Positions 22,440-32,956 of a DNA stretch of 64,000 nt are shown here, one piece after another (position 1 is the first letter of the stretch; the number at the start of each line of letters is the position of its first letter). The notes beneath the pieces were generated by a model. The model saw only the letters and a program-made list of their open reading frames with translations. It was not told the origin of the DNA and ran no database searches. The translations under genes and the position numbers were made by a program. The stretch covers positions 77,701,859 through 77,765,858 of the forward strand of contig NC_055999.1 in the NCBI RefSeq assembly GCF_018446385.1, given 5' to 3'. This DNA is from Zingiber officinale (lineage: Eukaryota > Streptophyta > Magnoliopsida > Zingiberales > Zingiberaceae).

Positions 22440-22667
22440 GGGGAAACATACACAACACTTTAAAAAACGTTTTTTAAAAAAATGTTGTCTTTGACCATAA
22501 ACAACAACACTAAAGACAACACTTCATTAAAAACCGTTGTCTTTAGTAAAAAGTAAATACCATAGACAACGCTTTTCACTAAAAGCGTTGTAAAACAAAG
22601 AACGACAACGTTTTTATTAAAAAGCGTTGTCTATTGGGTGTTGTTGAATGCAAAAATTCTTGTAGTG
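22440..22667. repeat. Right sub-terminal repeats and TIR of the CACTA element
   Basis: Inverted copies of ACAACGCTTTT and AAAAGCGTTGT match the motifs at the left end, followed by the terminal inverted repeat ending TTCTTGTAGTG at 22667. Confidence 0.9.
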
Positions 22668-23979
22668 ATGGACTTATCTATAAGGGTCGCTTGGTAGCTA
22701 AAGGTTTCAAGCAAATTCATGGTATTGACTATGATGAAACTTTTTCTCCAGTAGCGATGTTTAAGTCTATTCGGATCATGCTTGCTATTGCAGCCTACCA
22801 TGACTATGAGATATGGCAGATGGATGTCAAAACTGCGTTTCTGAATGGAAACCTACTCGAGGATGTGTACATGACACAACCTGAGGGTTTTGTAGATCCA
22901 CAGCATACTAGCAGAGTATGCAAGCTGCATAGGTCCATTTATGGACTAAAGCAAGCTTCTCGGAGCTGGAATCTTCGATTTGATGATGCAATCAAACAGT
23001 TTGGTTTCATCAAGAACGAAGATGAGCCTTGTGTCTACAAGAAGGTTGTAGGGGATATAGTTGTCTTCCTCATATTGTATGTGGATGACATACTACTCAT
23101 TGGGAAGGACATCCCTATGCTTCAGTCTGTCAAGACCTGGCTAGGGAGTTGCTTCTCAATGAAGGACTTAGGTGAGGCATCCCGCATTCTAGGGATTCAG
23201 ATCTATAGAGATAGATCTAAGAGATTGCTTGGCCTAAGTCAGAGTACATACATTGACAAGGTACTCCTTCGGTTTGCCATGCAGAACTTCAAGAAGGATT
23301 GCCGATGTCACATGGCGTGAGTCTTTCAAGACTCAAGGTCCCTCTTCTAGAGAGGAGAGACCGCATGGATCGATCCCTTATGCCTCAGCCATAGGATCGA
23401 TCATGTACGCCATGCTATGTACTCGACCGATGTCTCGTATGCTTTGAGCATGACGAGCAGATACCGATCAGAAAGTCACTCGATAGCAGTCAAGAATATT
23501 CTTAAGTACTTGAGAAGGACTAAAGAATATTTCTTGATATATGGAGGCAATGATGAGCTAACTGTAAAGGGTTACAGTGATGCCAGCTTCCAGACCGATC
23601 AGGATGATTACCGATCGCAGTCAGGGTTCGTGTTTTGCTTAAATGGTGGTGCTGTGAGCTGGAAGAGTTCGAAGCAGGACACAGTAGCTGATTCTACAAC
23701 AGAGGCCGAGTATATTGCTGCATCAGACGCAGCAAAGGAGGCAGTTTGGATCCGCAAGTTCATCACTGAACTTGGGGTGGTTCCTAGCATCGCTGACCCA
23801 GTTGAGCTCTATTGTGACAACAATGGAGCTATAGCACAGGCAAAGGAACCTCGCTCACACCAGCGGACCAAGCACATACTACGGCGCTTCCATCTCATTC
23901 GAGAGATTATCGATAGAGGAGATGTGAAGATTTGCAGAGTACCTACAGAGGCTAACATCGCAGATCCATCAGACGCGCA
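22668..23979 (+). pseudogene. Copia reverse transcriptase and RNase H, 3'-truncated
   Basis: This continues the RT cut at 11493. Seen are GRLVAKGFKQ, WQMDVKTAFLNG, the active-site motif YVDDILL (about 23080), then RNase H with GYSDASF, STTEAEYIAA and CDNNGAIAQAKEP. A frameshift near 23300 separates RT from the RNase H part. The frame stops being copia just after EANIADP (about 23968), where LTKPL would be expected. About ten bases of unclear origin follow and the chromovirus LTR begins. Confidence 0.92.
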
Positions 23980-24710
23980 AACCTAGTAACCCTACTAAAT
24001 TCGGGACTTGCAAACCTGGGTCTAGTTAGGGATGCGCGCATAGCACGTACAGTTGTCGGGCCCATCAGCAGCATGATTATGTATTTTCACCTATCTATGA
24101 TAAATAGTTTTCAAAACTCACAAATCAGTTGTGTATACAGTTTAAACTCAGTTCTAGCTTAGTTTTAGTTTTAGCTCAATTCATGCTTCAGCTTAGTTTT
24201 CATTATTGATACATGTGATAGTTCTATGATTAGTTTTGGTTCCCATGTTGTATGATACTATGTCATGCTCTCACCTGTTCAGCACATATTTCAAATAGCA
24301 TGTTTTCAAAGCATGAATTGCATCGTATGCATGTTTTGTGAGGTAGATGGTTTCTTACTAAGCGTAAAGCTTACAGATACTTCTTTCCTTATACTGCAGA
24401 TAAACGCAAAAGAAAGATGGATTAGTGGAGGCTGGAGGTTAATGCGATGAAGATGTGTGTGGAAGGAACCTGGAATGAAGATCTTGGATAAATTAGCAAA
24501 CTAAGACTTTAGTTTTTATATAATGTCATTTTCCGCATTTCTAGTTATTTTAATGCTTTGAATCGTGAAAGACTTGCTTAGATTGTCAGTACTTATGCTC
24601 ATAATCCTAGTTATGTGTTATTGGTATGTTTCCAGCTAATATAGAACTCTTATAGGTGAGTTTGGCACGAAACAGTGTTGAAATCAGAGTTTTGCTGCGA
24701 AATCAGAAAC

Positions 24711-25007
24711 CCCGATCGATCAGTGGATCGATTGGGGGCCCTCAATCGATTAGTGGATCGATTGGGAGCCTAGTTCCGCGAACAGTAAGCTTCTGGATCG
24801 ATCAGCCGATCGATCCAGTCGTATTCTGTCGCGAACAGTAAGCTTCTGGATCGATCAGCCGATCGATCCAGTCGCATTCTGTCGCGAACAGTAAGGTCCT
24901 GGATCGATCAGCCGATCGATCGGGGAAATCGCTCCCGTGAACAGAGAGCTCTAGAATCGATCAATGGATCGATTGGCCAGTCTGGATCGATCAGCCGATC
25001 GATCCAG
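24711..25007. repeat. GATCGATC palindrome cluster in the chromovirus LTR
   Basis: Repeated units such as CTGGATCGATCAGCCGATCG with ATCCAG form inverted repeats around CAG or CAGCC centres. Variants include GATCGATCAGTGGATCGATT. The 3' LTR has the same cluster at 47479-47718 with one unit fewer. Confidence 0.88.
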
Positions 25008-26997
25008 TGTTAGTTAGAGCCCTAGAGCCAATCATTTGATGATTGTATGGACTCATGTATATCATATTCTTATATTAATAAAGGCAATAGTTTGGTTATT
25101 ATGCTTATTTGTTTTAGTGCCAAATAAACTAAATATAGTAACGTCCTTGAGTAGATCGTTCTTACCTATATCAATCGATTGGTTGAATCGATAGTGAGAT
25201 GATATAGGGAACACTACTCTTAATCATTCCTAGTCGAGTATTAACATTCAGGGACGATGTTAATGCAATAAGACTAGCATGTAGGTCAACTCGATGACTT
25301 GATCTCACAAGTCATGGATATGGAGATATCAAGTTGACACATGGGTATATATTGGAGAATGTATACTGAATGACCTGCCATGAGAAAGTATCATGGATCG
25401 TTATATGAGTGTCATATACTTTCTCATGTGGCTATTAGTATGACTATTAGTCCTTAGACCTGAAGTCACCATGGATCCCTACATAAGGAGTTATGTACTT
25501 TAGTTTCGTCAAACGTCACCCGTAACTGGGTGGACTATAAAGGCGATTCCTGGGTATGTAACAAATTATGCGGAGGGATGTGAGTGATGTAGATGGAATC
25601 TATCCCTCCCATATGACGGGAGCGACATCGCTATTCTTGATAGAGTGAGACCACTAAGTGCATGGCCATGCCCAAATGAGTCAACATTAGATGTTGAGCT
25701 CATTTGATCGAGTGCGTCTACTTGGAGTTCAAGATTTAGATTGATTAGAGGATGACACGGTCTATGCCTCACATTGATCAATCTAGATGTCTAGGATAGA
25801 AGGACAATGTCACATATTGTGAGGAGTCACAATTAGTAGTCACAAGGTGATGTTGGATCTCAACATTTCTTGTAACTTGGGTAGCAATGATGTATTGCTA
25901 GATGCCGCTCATTGCTTATGTTTCTAAAAGAGTTTAGAAACATTGCCAACGTTACAAAAACCTATTGGGTCACACACAAAGAACATGTGGATGGAGATTA
26001 GGTTCATATGATGAACCAATAGGATTAGGTTCATATGATGAACCAAAGATTGGATTCGAATTAGACTTATTGAGTTAGACTCAATTAGATTCAATTGTTG
26101 AATGAGTCTAATTTACATTTGATTCATTGAGTCAATTTATATTAATGAATTGAGATTCATTAAATTAAAATTGACTTGAATCAAAGCTTGGATTTAACTC
26201 AACAAGGAAGAGATTGGGTCAAGTTTGACTTGACCAAATTGAAGTTGAAACATCAAGTTTGACTTGATGCATTGCCACATCATGTAGGTTGACTCATCCT
26301 ACATGGCATGACACATAGTCGCCACATCACCTCCACCTCATGAGGTGTGCCACCTCATTGGAGGTTACACTCTCCTTTCTTTAATGTGGCCGGCCACATT
26401 AATGAGAGGAGTTATGTGGCCGGCCACACTTAATGGTGTGGAGTTTTTTCATTTGTGTGTATTGATGTGGTTTTATTGTATCATCTTCCTTCTTGCTTTG
26501 GCTCTTCATGGCTGATGGTTGTCGTGCACTTCATTGGGAGGAGAGGTGTGAGTTAAGTCCAAGACAATAAGAGAGTGTGAAGGTCACAAAGGAGAAGACT
26601 ACTAGAGGAGTGGTGAGATTCTTCTTGTTTTCTCTTCTTTTCTCTTCTTTCCAATCCCATCCGAGAGCATCTAGAGAGTGCTAGCACACTTGTGGTGCTC
26701 TCTCTTCCATCCTTGAGAGTTAGAGAACCCTCCTTGTTCGTGTGGATACCGAAAGAGGATTGTCTACGTTGACAATCTTGAGATCCGACGATTTTGAACC
26801 TTGCGGGATTGCGAAAGGCACGCTACAAGGGTAAACACATTTTCTCGTAGATCTAAGTAGTAGATCGATTTTTGAACTCGTACAAGAAATAGTTTTTCAA
26901 ATTTTGTATACGAATCTTTGCACGGATCTACGGCTTTGGGTCCTTCGGGGTTTCCGCGACGCGAAAAAGCAGTTTTCGCGGCCCGAAGAACCCAACA
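25008..26997 (+). mobile_element. Copia solo LTR in the chromovirus 5' LTR, TSD TCCAG
   Basis: A 1990-bp sequence begins TGTTAGTTAGAG and ends AACCCAACA, flanked by the direct repeat TCCAG (25003-25007 and 26998-27002). The uninterrupted site exists in the 3' LTR near 47713-47722. Its last 567 bp match the copia LTR at 1-567 with about five substitutions. A single LTR with intact TSD is the product expected of recombination between two LTRs of a full element. Confidence 0.96.
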
Positions 26998-27345
26998 TCC
27001 AGAATATTTCCCCGAGCACAGTAGCCATCTGAATCGATCCATGGATCGATTCAACAGCTTGCAATCGATTGAGTTCAATCTGGATCGATTGGGAAGTTGG
27101 GTTTCGACCAAGAGACATTGTAATTCAGCTTCTTGACCATAGGGGATGTAGGATATGCCATGTATACCTTAGATTGCATCCTTTAGCACATGTAGTACCA
27201 AGAACTTGGATTAGCTTAGCAAGGTTTTAAATTGGTACAGTTTTCCGCACCTAGACTTAGTAATGGTCATGGATATAACTTAGCACAGCATAATGTGGCG
27301 GTCCGGCCTTACAGCCTAGCCAGTAGAAGGCGGGTCGTTACAGAG

Positions 27346-27357
27346 TGGTATCAGAGC
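27346..27357 (+). other. Chromovirus primer binding site
   Basis: TGGTATCAGAGC lies three bases after the LTR end, for initiator tRNA-Met. Confidence 0.9.
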
Positions 27358-27556
27358 AGAAAGTTCCATACTTCCTACACACATCAGCATTGAACCTGCA
27401 GCTTCCAAGTAAGAATACCTCTCACTTTGTTATGTTTATTGCTTTCATGTTTGAAGATCACTAAAGTATGCTTAGTTGTGATAGTAACTAACATGATAGC
27501 GATAGTAGTTATATAACATGATGCTTTAGTTATGTACGTCCTTTGTTCCTTTAGAA

Positions 27557-27907
27557 ATGACACGAGGACGCCCAGCTAGAAGGGCACCAGCTACTGAGTC
27601 CCAGCATGAGGCAGGCAGTTCAGTGCCTCCCCCAGACCTTACAGCAGTAGTGGCTCAGTTACAGAAGCAGCTAGCAGAACAGCAACAGGAGATAGTCACC
27701 TTAAAGGCTAATCAGCAGAACACTCCCACTGTTACCCCGGAACCAAATAGAGGTTCCACCAGTCCAGCCTACAGCACCAGTAGCCCCAGCAGCAGAGGCA
27801 AAGAGAGAAGACTATCTGATCCAGTGGCAGAGAGTCAAGCCCGAGAACTTCTCAGGCACCAGTGAACCATGGGATGCTCAAGCCTGGTTCAAAACACTGG
27901 AGAGTAC
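27557..27907 (+). pseudogene. Chromovirus gag, N-terminal part
   Basis: The start at 27557 (MTRGRPARRAPATES) is followed by a Gln/Glu-rich coiled-coil-like stretch and a Ser/Pro linker. A frameshift near 27805 is needed to enter the capsid frame (ENFSGTSEPWDAQAWFKTLE). The coding sequence is interrupted at 27907 by element B and resumes after 34605. Confidence 0.85.
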
Positions 27908-28079
27908 TGTTGGTGCAATTTTCAGTAGGTCAAGGTTGACCTAGTTGACCAAGCGTAAACCTTGGTCATGGTTTCGATGTTTGACAATACAGAAAGATAT
28001 GTAGACATGGACAATGCAGGTGCAGTTGTCCATGCGGAGAGATACTGATCAGGGTCTGATCAGGTTGGATGAAGAAGAG

Positions 28080-28483
28080 TCAAGTAGGTCAAGGTTGACC
28101 GGATACTTGACTGGGAAGTCCTAACTGAGATGTTAGGTAGTTCGGAAAGTCCTGGTGAGTGAAGCCAGGCAGACGGGAAGTCCTGGTGAGTGAAGCCAGA
28201 CAGTTGGAGAAAGTCCTGGTGAGTGAAACTAGGCAATTGGGAAAGACCTGGTGAGTGAAGCCAGGCAGGGGAAAGACCTAGTGAATGAAGCTAGGCAGTT
28301 CGGAAGTCCTGGTGAGTGAAGCCAGGCAAGGGGAATCCAGATGGGTCAAGGTTGACCAGACATCTGGTGAAAAGTCCAAGTATGGAGACTTGGCACGGGT
28401 AAAGTCCAAGTATGGAGACTTGGCACGGAAAAGTCCAAGCAGGGAGCTTGGCACGAGAAAAGTCCAAGTATGGAAGCTTGGCA
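28080..28483. repeat. Hairpin-unit array 1 in U3 of element B
   Basis: Units of 25-33 bp mostly begin AAGTCC. Examples are TCAAGTA...TACTTGA and CCAGATG...CATCTGG around the core GGTCAAGGTTGACC, CCTGGTGAGTGAAGCCAGG repeated about five times, and CCAAGTATGGAGACTTGG repeated. Each unit can fold back on itself. The copy in the 3' LTR (33127-33500) lacks one CCTGG unit. Confidence 0.9.
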
Positions 28484-28490
28484 TGCGAAG

Positions 28491-28750
28491 TCGGAGAGGG
28501 TTCGGTAGCTCGTTCTCCGGACTAGGTCAGAGAGGGCTCGGTAGCTCGTTCTCTGGACCGGATGGAGTCGGAGAGGGCTCGGTAGCTCGTTCTCCGGACT
28601 AGGTCAAAGAGGACTCGGTAGCTCGTTCTCTGGACCGGACGAAGTCGGAGAGGGCTCGGCAGCTCGTTCTCCGGACTAGGTCAGAGAGGGCTCGGTAGCT
28701 CGTTCTCTGGACCGGACGAAGTCGGAGAGGGCTCGGTAGCTCGTTCTCAG
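28491..28750. repeat. Hairpin-unit array 2 in U3 of element B
   Basis: About seven units of roughly 35 bp share the core GGGCTCGGTAGCTCGT. The flanking arms alternate between CGGAGA/TCTCCG and CAGAGA/TCTCTG, so base pairing is kept while the sequence changes. The 3' LTR copy is 33505-33770. This array is absent from element A. Confidence 0.9.
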
Positions 28751-28792
28751 GACCAAGTAGGGTTTAGGGCTGGGAGCTCTAAACCTGGATCG

Positions 28793-29010
28793 GTCTGGTG
28801 ACCGATCCAGTGATACGCTGGGTTATCTGATCGGTCTGGTGACCGATCAGTAACCAAACAGAAGTATTCTGTTGCTTGTCTGATCAGTCAGCAGACCGAT
28901 CAGTGATTGATCAGAAGGAGATCACCTTCGGGAGGGAAAGGTCCTGATCGGTCATGTGACCGATCAGGACCCTTGTGGATCGATCAGGATGAAGCCTGAT
29001 CGGTCCACGT
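28793..29010. repeat. GATCGGTC palindrome cluster in U3 of element B
   Basis: Several inverted repeats of the form GATCGGTC, a short spacer, GACCGATC lie just upstream of the TATA box, as in element A. The 3' LTR version is 33804-34052 and has different spacing and number. Confidence 0.88.
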
Positions 29011-29586
29011 CCTAGCCGTTGCGTAGCAACGGCTAGTCTCTTCTGTGTCTTCTTCGCAGGTTATAAAAGGGGTTGAGGAGCTACTGTTCCAGGGTGTTAC
29101 TTCTTCCTTCTTGCCCCTGCTTCTTGCTGCACTTGAGCTTTGCTGAGCTCTCTGATTCGTGAAGCTTCGTGTGAGCTTCCCCGGCTGGTCAGCTGCTGCT
29201 GTTCTTCCGTGAAGTTGCTTCTTCGACAACGGAAACCAGTCAAAGGCAAGCAAGGTGTTTTACATTCATATTGTTTGTATTTCTATCTTGTTGTTGCAAG
29301 TTATTGTGGCGAGGTTTCTCCACCTAGAAGGAGTTGTTATTAGCCGGTTTTCTGGGGTCTCATCCACCGACGGATTGATAGGCTTCGTCCACCTTACGGA
29401 CACGCCGAAGAGTAGGAGTTTCATCTCCGAACCTCGTTACATCTTCGTGTTGAGGTTTGTCTTTTTCCTTTACGTTTCTATTTAGTTATTTCCGCTGCGC
29501 TAACCTTGATTTGTAGAAAGAAACGAACGATTTGGGGTCGGCTATTCACACCCCCCTCTCTAGCCGCGATCATCGATCCTAACAAG

Positions 29587-29598
29587 TGGTATCAGAGC
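29587..29598 (+). other. Primer binding site of element B
   Basis: TGGTATCAGAGC lies two bases after the LTR end, the same offset as in element A. Confidence 0.9.
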
Positions 29599-29645
29599 GA
29601 GGTCGCTCTTCGCCGGATTAACACCCGAGGGAGCACAAGCTAGAG

Positions 29646-31114
29646 ATGGATCAACTCGGAGAGGACATCACGATTCCACCCTTCTACGATCGCGACGACT
29701 TCGCGTTTTGGAAGGTAAGAATGAAATATTTTCTTTTGACTAATCTTGAGAATTGGAGGTGTGTGCAAGTAGGTTTCACTCCTCCGGAGGATGAAGAAGG
29801 AAAACCTCTCAAGAAGAAGGGGTGGACGAAGGAGCAAATCCATCAATCAACCATCAACGATGAGGTAACGAAAATCATTGAATTTTCTTTACCTAATGAT
29901 GTTTTGTGTAGGATAGGTGGATATAACGATGCCAAGGAGTTGTGGAATAACTTGACAAATCTCCATGAGGAGAACTCCACTTCAAGTCATGAAGAGGAGT
30001 CAAGTGAGCCAAGGAGTTCACTTCATGGAGGAATGGATTTAGAAGTTGAGGGCCACTCAACATCTAAAGAAGAAGAGGAGGAGAGTTCTTCTTCAAGTTC
30101 AGAGCAAGAAGAAGAAGCTTCTACCTCCGGAAGGGATGAAGGAGAGAGTGTTCATCCATCCTCAACCCTAGGTAACTCAAGCCATTTAATTTCAAACAAA
30201 TTACACATAATGTGCTTTGAGTGTAGGGAATTTGGACATTACAAGAGTAAATGTCCAAAGAGGGTTAGGAAGACTCCACCGGCGCCAAAGATCAAGGAAG
30301 CCGGAGTCCCAATACGCAAGAGCAAGGAGCACGTGGTGTGCTTCCAATGCAAGCGAAGGGGACATTATCGGAGCCAATGTCCGAGGGGGAGGCAACCTCA
30401 CAAGGACAAGAAACTAAGCACATCGATAGGGGGAGCTAAGGCAAACCCTAAGGTAACCTTTAAGGCTCATTATCGCAATTCTAATAAGATGCATGCTAGT
30501 AGTTTGATTGCAATTGATAACAATGGTAAGCATGATAATTATAGAAATCGATACACATGCTTAGGTGCCAAACATGTGAGCCTAGATAAGGATAACACTA
30601 GAAATACCAACCCTAGGATTAGTTCATCTAAGGTTAGGGAAAACCTAGGTAGAAATCCCAAAACAACTAGACACATGCCTAGGAATACCTCAAAGAAAAA
30701 TTAAAAATTGAGGTATTAGAGAAGGTGAATCAAGTCTTGAGGTCAAGACTTGATACTTTGGAAAAGGCTCTTAAGAACTTGGAGAAGTCATCTCTAGGGT
30801 TTAAGGGTCAAAAACCAATGTCCAAGGACAAGAAAGGTTTGGGTCACAAACCTAAGTCCCAAATGGTCAAGCCCACTTATCACAATATTCCATTCGATTA
30901 TGGAACAAAATCTAGGGCTAGGAAGACCATCACCAAGGTCACAAGGGGAGTTACCCCTAGAGTTGATCTTGATGAGTCCCAAATGACCAAGGCTTCAAAG
31001 CCTAGGAGGGTCATTAGAAGGGTTGCTAGGGAAGTCATCCCTAGTGAATACTTAGTGAACCCAATGAGCTCCAATAGGTATTGGGTTCCTAAGAGCATGA
31101 TTCCATCACGCTAG
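29646..31114 (+). pseudogene. Gag of element B, one frameshift
   Basis: The ATG at 29646 (MDQLGEDITI) opens a gag like that of element A: FAFWKVRMKYFL, FSLPNDVLCRI, ELWNNLTNLHEE, a Ser/Glu linker, then CCHC knuckles CFECREFGHYKSKC and CFQCKRRGHYRSQC. A stop at about 30702, caused by a small indel relative to element A, ends the first 352 residues. The remaining basic tail continues in another frame from 30725 to 31114. Domains before the break, including both zinc knuckles, would still be translated. Confidence 0.88.
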
Positions 31115-32942
31115 ATGGATTAGAGTGTGCCAACCTTACTTGAATAGGTAGTTAACCTAATCATGGCAAAAGGTGGCACTTTGGGAATTTTCAAGGTGTA
31201 ATCAAGCCTTGAAAATGAAATGGAAAGTTATTCCTAAGATAATTAGGATGTGCCAACCAAATTTGAGGAGTTGTCTAGAGTCAATCTAATTGGCACATAG
31301 TGATCTAAACATCTTTGGTATACGATTTGAGGTCTATCACACTTAGGAATATAGAATTTATGGCAAAATGATCAAAATTATCAAAAATGGCAACTAAGGC
31401 TAGAATTAGGTATTTTCTATACCTTTACATGTTATTTGCCATATATTGTTTGCCATATGCCATGTCATGACATCATATTTAATCTATGATCTTTTGAAAT
31501 GTCATGATAATGCTTAGGTTAGTTAAATGTCATGATTTATTTAAGTTTCATACTTTATGCCATGACATCATGACATTGGCACATGTTTTCATTTATGATA
31601 TCATTATATGTCATGTCATCATCTTGTGCATTAATGATCAATTAACTTGATTTAAGGATAAGAAACACAATTTGATATGGAGATCAAATTGTTGTTTAGA
31701 TAAATGCATGAGACCTTAGCCTAAGATAACCTAAACCCATATCTCACATCAAAATTGACTTGAATGTGTTTGATACACCTTAGATGTGTGTGAGATCTTA
31801 GGATTATGAGTTAGGATCAAGGTGCATAGTTCTTGTACCTAGATGAGCCTAATTCGAAATTGGGGATCATAGGGAAAGCTTATGTACAAGTCATGTACAT
31901 TTAGCCCTAAGATTGTGGTCCTAAATTAAATGGTTTAAAATCATTTCAAAATTGATTTGAAAAACCTTGATGAAACTTTTCTAGTAATAGCATTCATCAT
32001 TGAGCAAAGTGATACAAAGATGAGTTAACTTTGAGCTATTTCAAAGACTTGTGAACTTTGTATCAAGATTGAAAAATGGAAGGTATTTTCATAGAAAACT
32101 ATTTTTCCTTGATAATATATGTTATGAGGAATGTATCCTCAAAGTTTTACAATTTTTGGAATTTTTTGGAATTTTCTAGGAGTTTCTGAATTTCGGGAGG
32201 AAAATCAGAAATTCTGATATCAGACTTGTGGACCGATCAGAGAGGATTCTGATCGGTCCAGGTCTGTGTGGATTGGTCACTGGACCGATCCAGAGGAAGC
32301 CTGATCGGTCCGGTGACCGATCAGGGCGTGCCAACTTGCTGAAATTCGACTGGTTGTCTGAAATTTCAGCTCGGGAAGTGGTGTTTTAGGTTTCTAAAGG
32401 TTTGGAACTCTCCAAGACATTGTTGGTGCAATGGTCTAGGGGGAGTTGATCTTTAGGGGGAGTTTTACCTATTGGTCAAGAGGAGTTGACCTTTAGGGGG
32501 AGTTGTCATGAGTGATATGAGATTATCACTAAATTGACTATTGACATTAGTATCAAGGGGGAAATTAAGGGTTTCAATGAAAGGTATGGGACTTTCATTA
32601 GGAAGAAACTCTTGACCTTAATATTCACTCTTTTTGATGTGTGTCAAAAAGGGGAAAAATGTCTAGAGAATGTTCAAGGAAGAACATTGGAGTTAGTGGG
32701 AGAGTTTGTTGATCACGACGAGTGAAGTTGTGAACAACGATAACTTACTCTTCAGGGGGAGAGTTTGTTGATGTGTGCCAATAGGGGGAGAATGAAGAGT
32801 TTAAGTTAGGCCTTCTTTATCTAAGAAGGAGGTTGCCTTCTTAGAAGGAGAATGTAAGGTTGTAACTTATGTTTAATTACCTAGTGGCATGAGGAAAGTT
32901 GAGGCTATTGGATTAGCCTAACTTAAAGGTATTGTCAAACAT
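31115..32942 (+). other. Non-coding internal region of element B, no pol
   Basis: No pol motif was found. It matches the inverted 4593-6478 region of element A in order: catgacat-rich AT stretch (31440-31620), GATCGGTC palindromes (32225-32330), then GGGGGAGTT-type strings near 32430-32770. Confidence 0.75.
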
Positions 32943-32943
32943 C

Positions 32944-32956
32944 AAAAAGGGGAGAT
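32944..32956 (+). other. Polypurine tract of element B
   Basis: AAAAAGGGGAGAT abuts the 3' LTR start TGTTGG. Confidence 0.88.

Larger units (their letters stand above)
11494..22667 (-). mobile_element. CACTA (En/Spm) DNA transposon with Ulp1-like gene, TSD ATG
   Basis: Terminal inverted repeats begin CACTACAAGAA at the left (11494) and are mirrored at the right, ending TTCTTGTAGTG at 22667. The 3-bp duplication ATG lies at 11491-11493 and 22668-22670. The flanking copia RT is restored in frame by removing the element. Both ends hold sub-terminal repeats around ACAACGCTTTTAAAGCGTTGT. Genes read on the minus strand, so the right end is the 5' end. The TNP2 transposase core (pfam02992 type) was not found, so autonomy is unlikely. 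Host gene fragments fill the 3' third. Confidence 0.95.
1..23979 (+). mobile_element. Degenerate Ty1/copia retrotransposon, split in three
   Basis: The copia order is seen across three pieces: LTR, PBS, gag and protease start (1-2715), gag-pre-integrase and integrase (9841-11493), then reverse transcriptase and RNase H (22668-23979). The pieces rejoin in frame when the two insertions and their target duplications are removed. The protease continues across 2715/9841, and the RT continues across 11493/22671. Integrase before RT marks it as copia, not gypsy. The gag C-terminus is deleted, integrase has frameshifts, and the 3' end and 3' LTR are missing. It is a dead element that served as a landing site for later insertions. 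Confidence 0.93.
23980..27342 (+). repeat. Chromovirus 5' LTR, truncated and interrupted
   Basis: Sequence from about 23980 matches the 3' LTR from about 46748 to its end at 48061. It is interrupted by the solo LTR at 25008-26997. One extra copy of an approximately 51-bp repeat (around 24793-24890) is present relative to the 3' LTR. It ends GGGTCGTTACA directly before the PBS. Confidence 0.93.
27908..29584 (+). repeat. 5' LTR of gag-only element B
   Basis: It runs from TGTTGGTGC to GATCCTAACA, 1677 bp. The TATA box TATAAAAGG lies at 29062-29070, so U3 covers about 1.15 kb and R/U5 about 0.5 kb. U3 is almost entirely repeat arrays, annotated separately. The CACCCCCCTCTCTAGCC string before the end recurs in the other gag-only elements. 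Confidence 0.94.
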
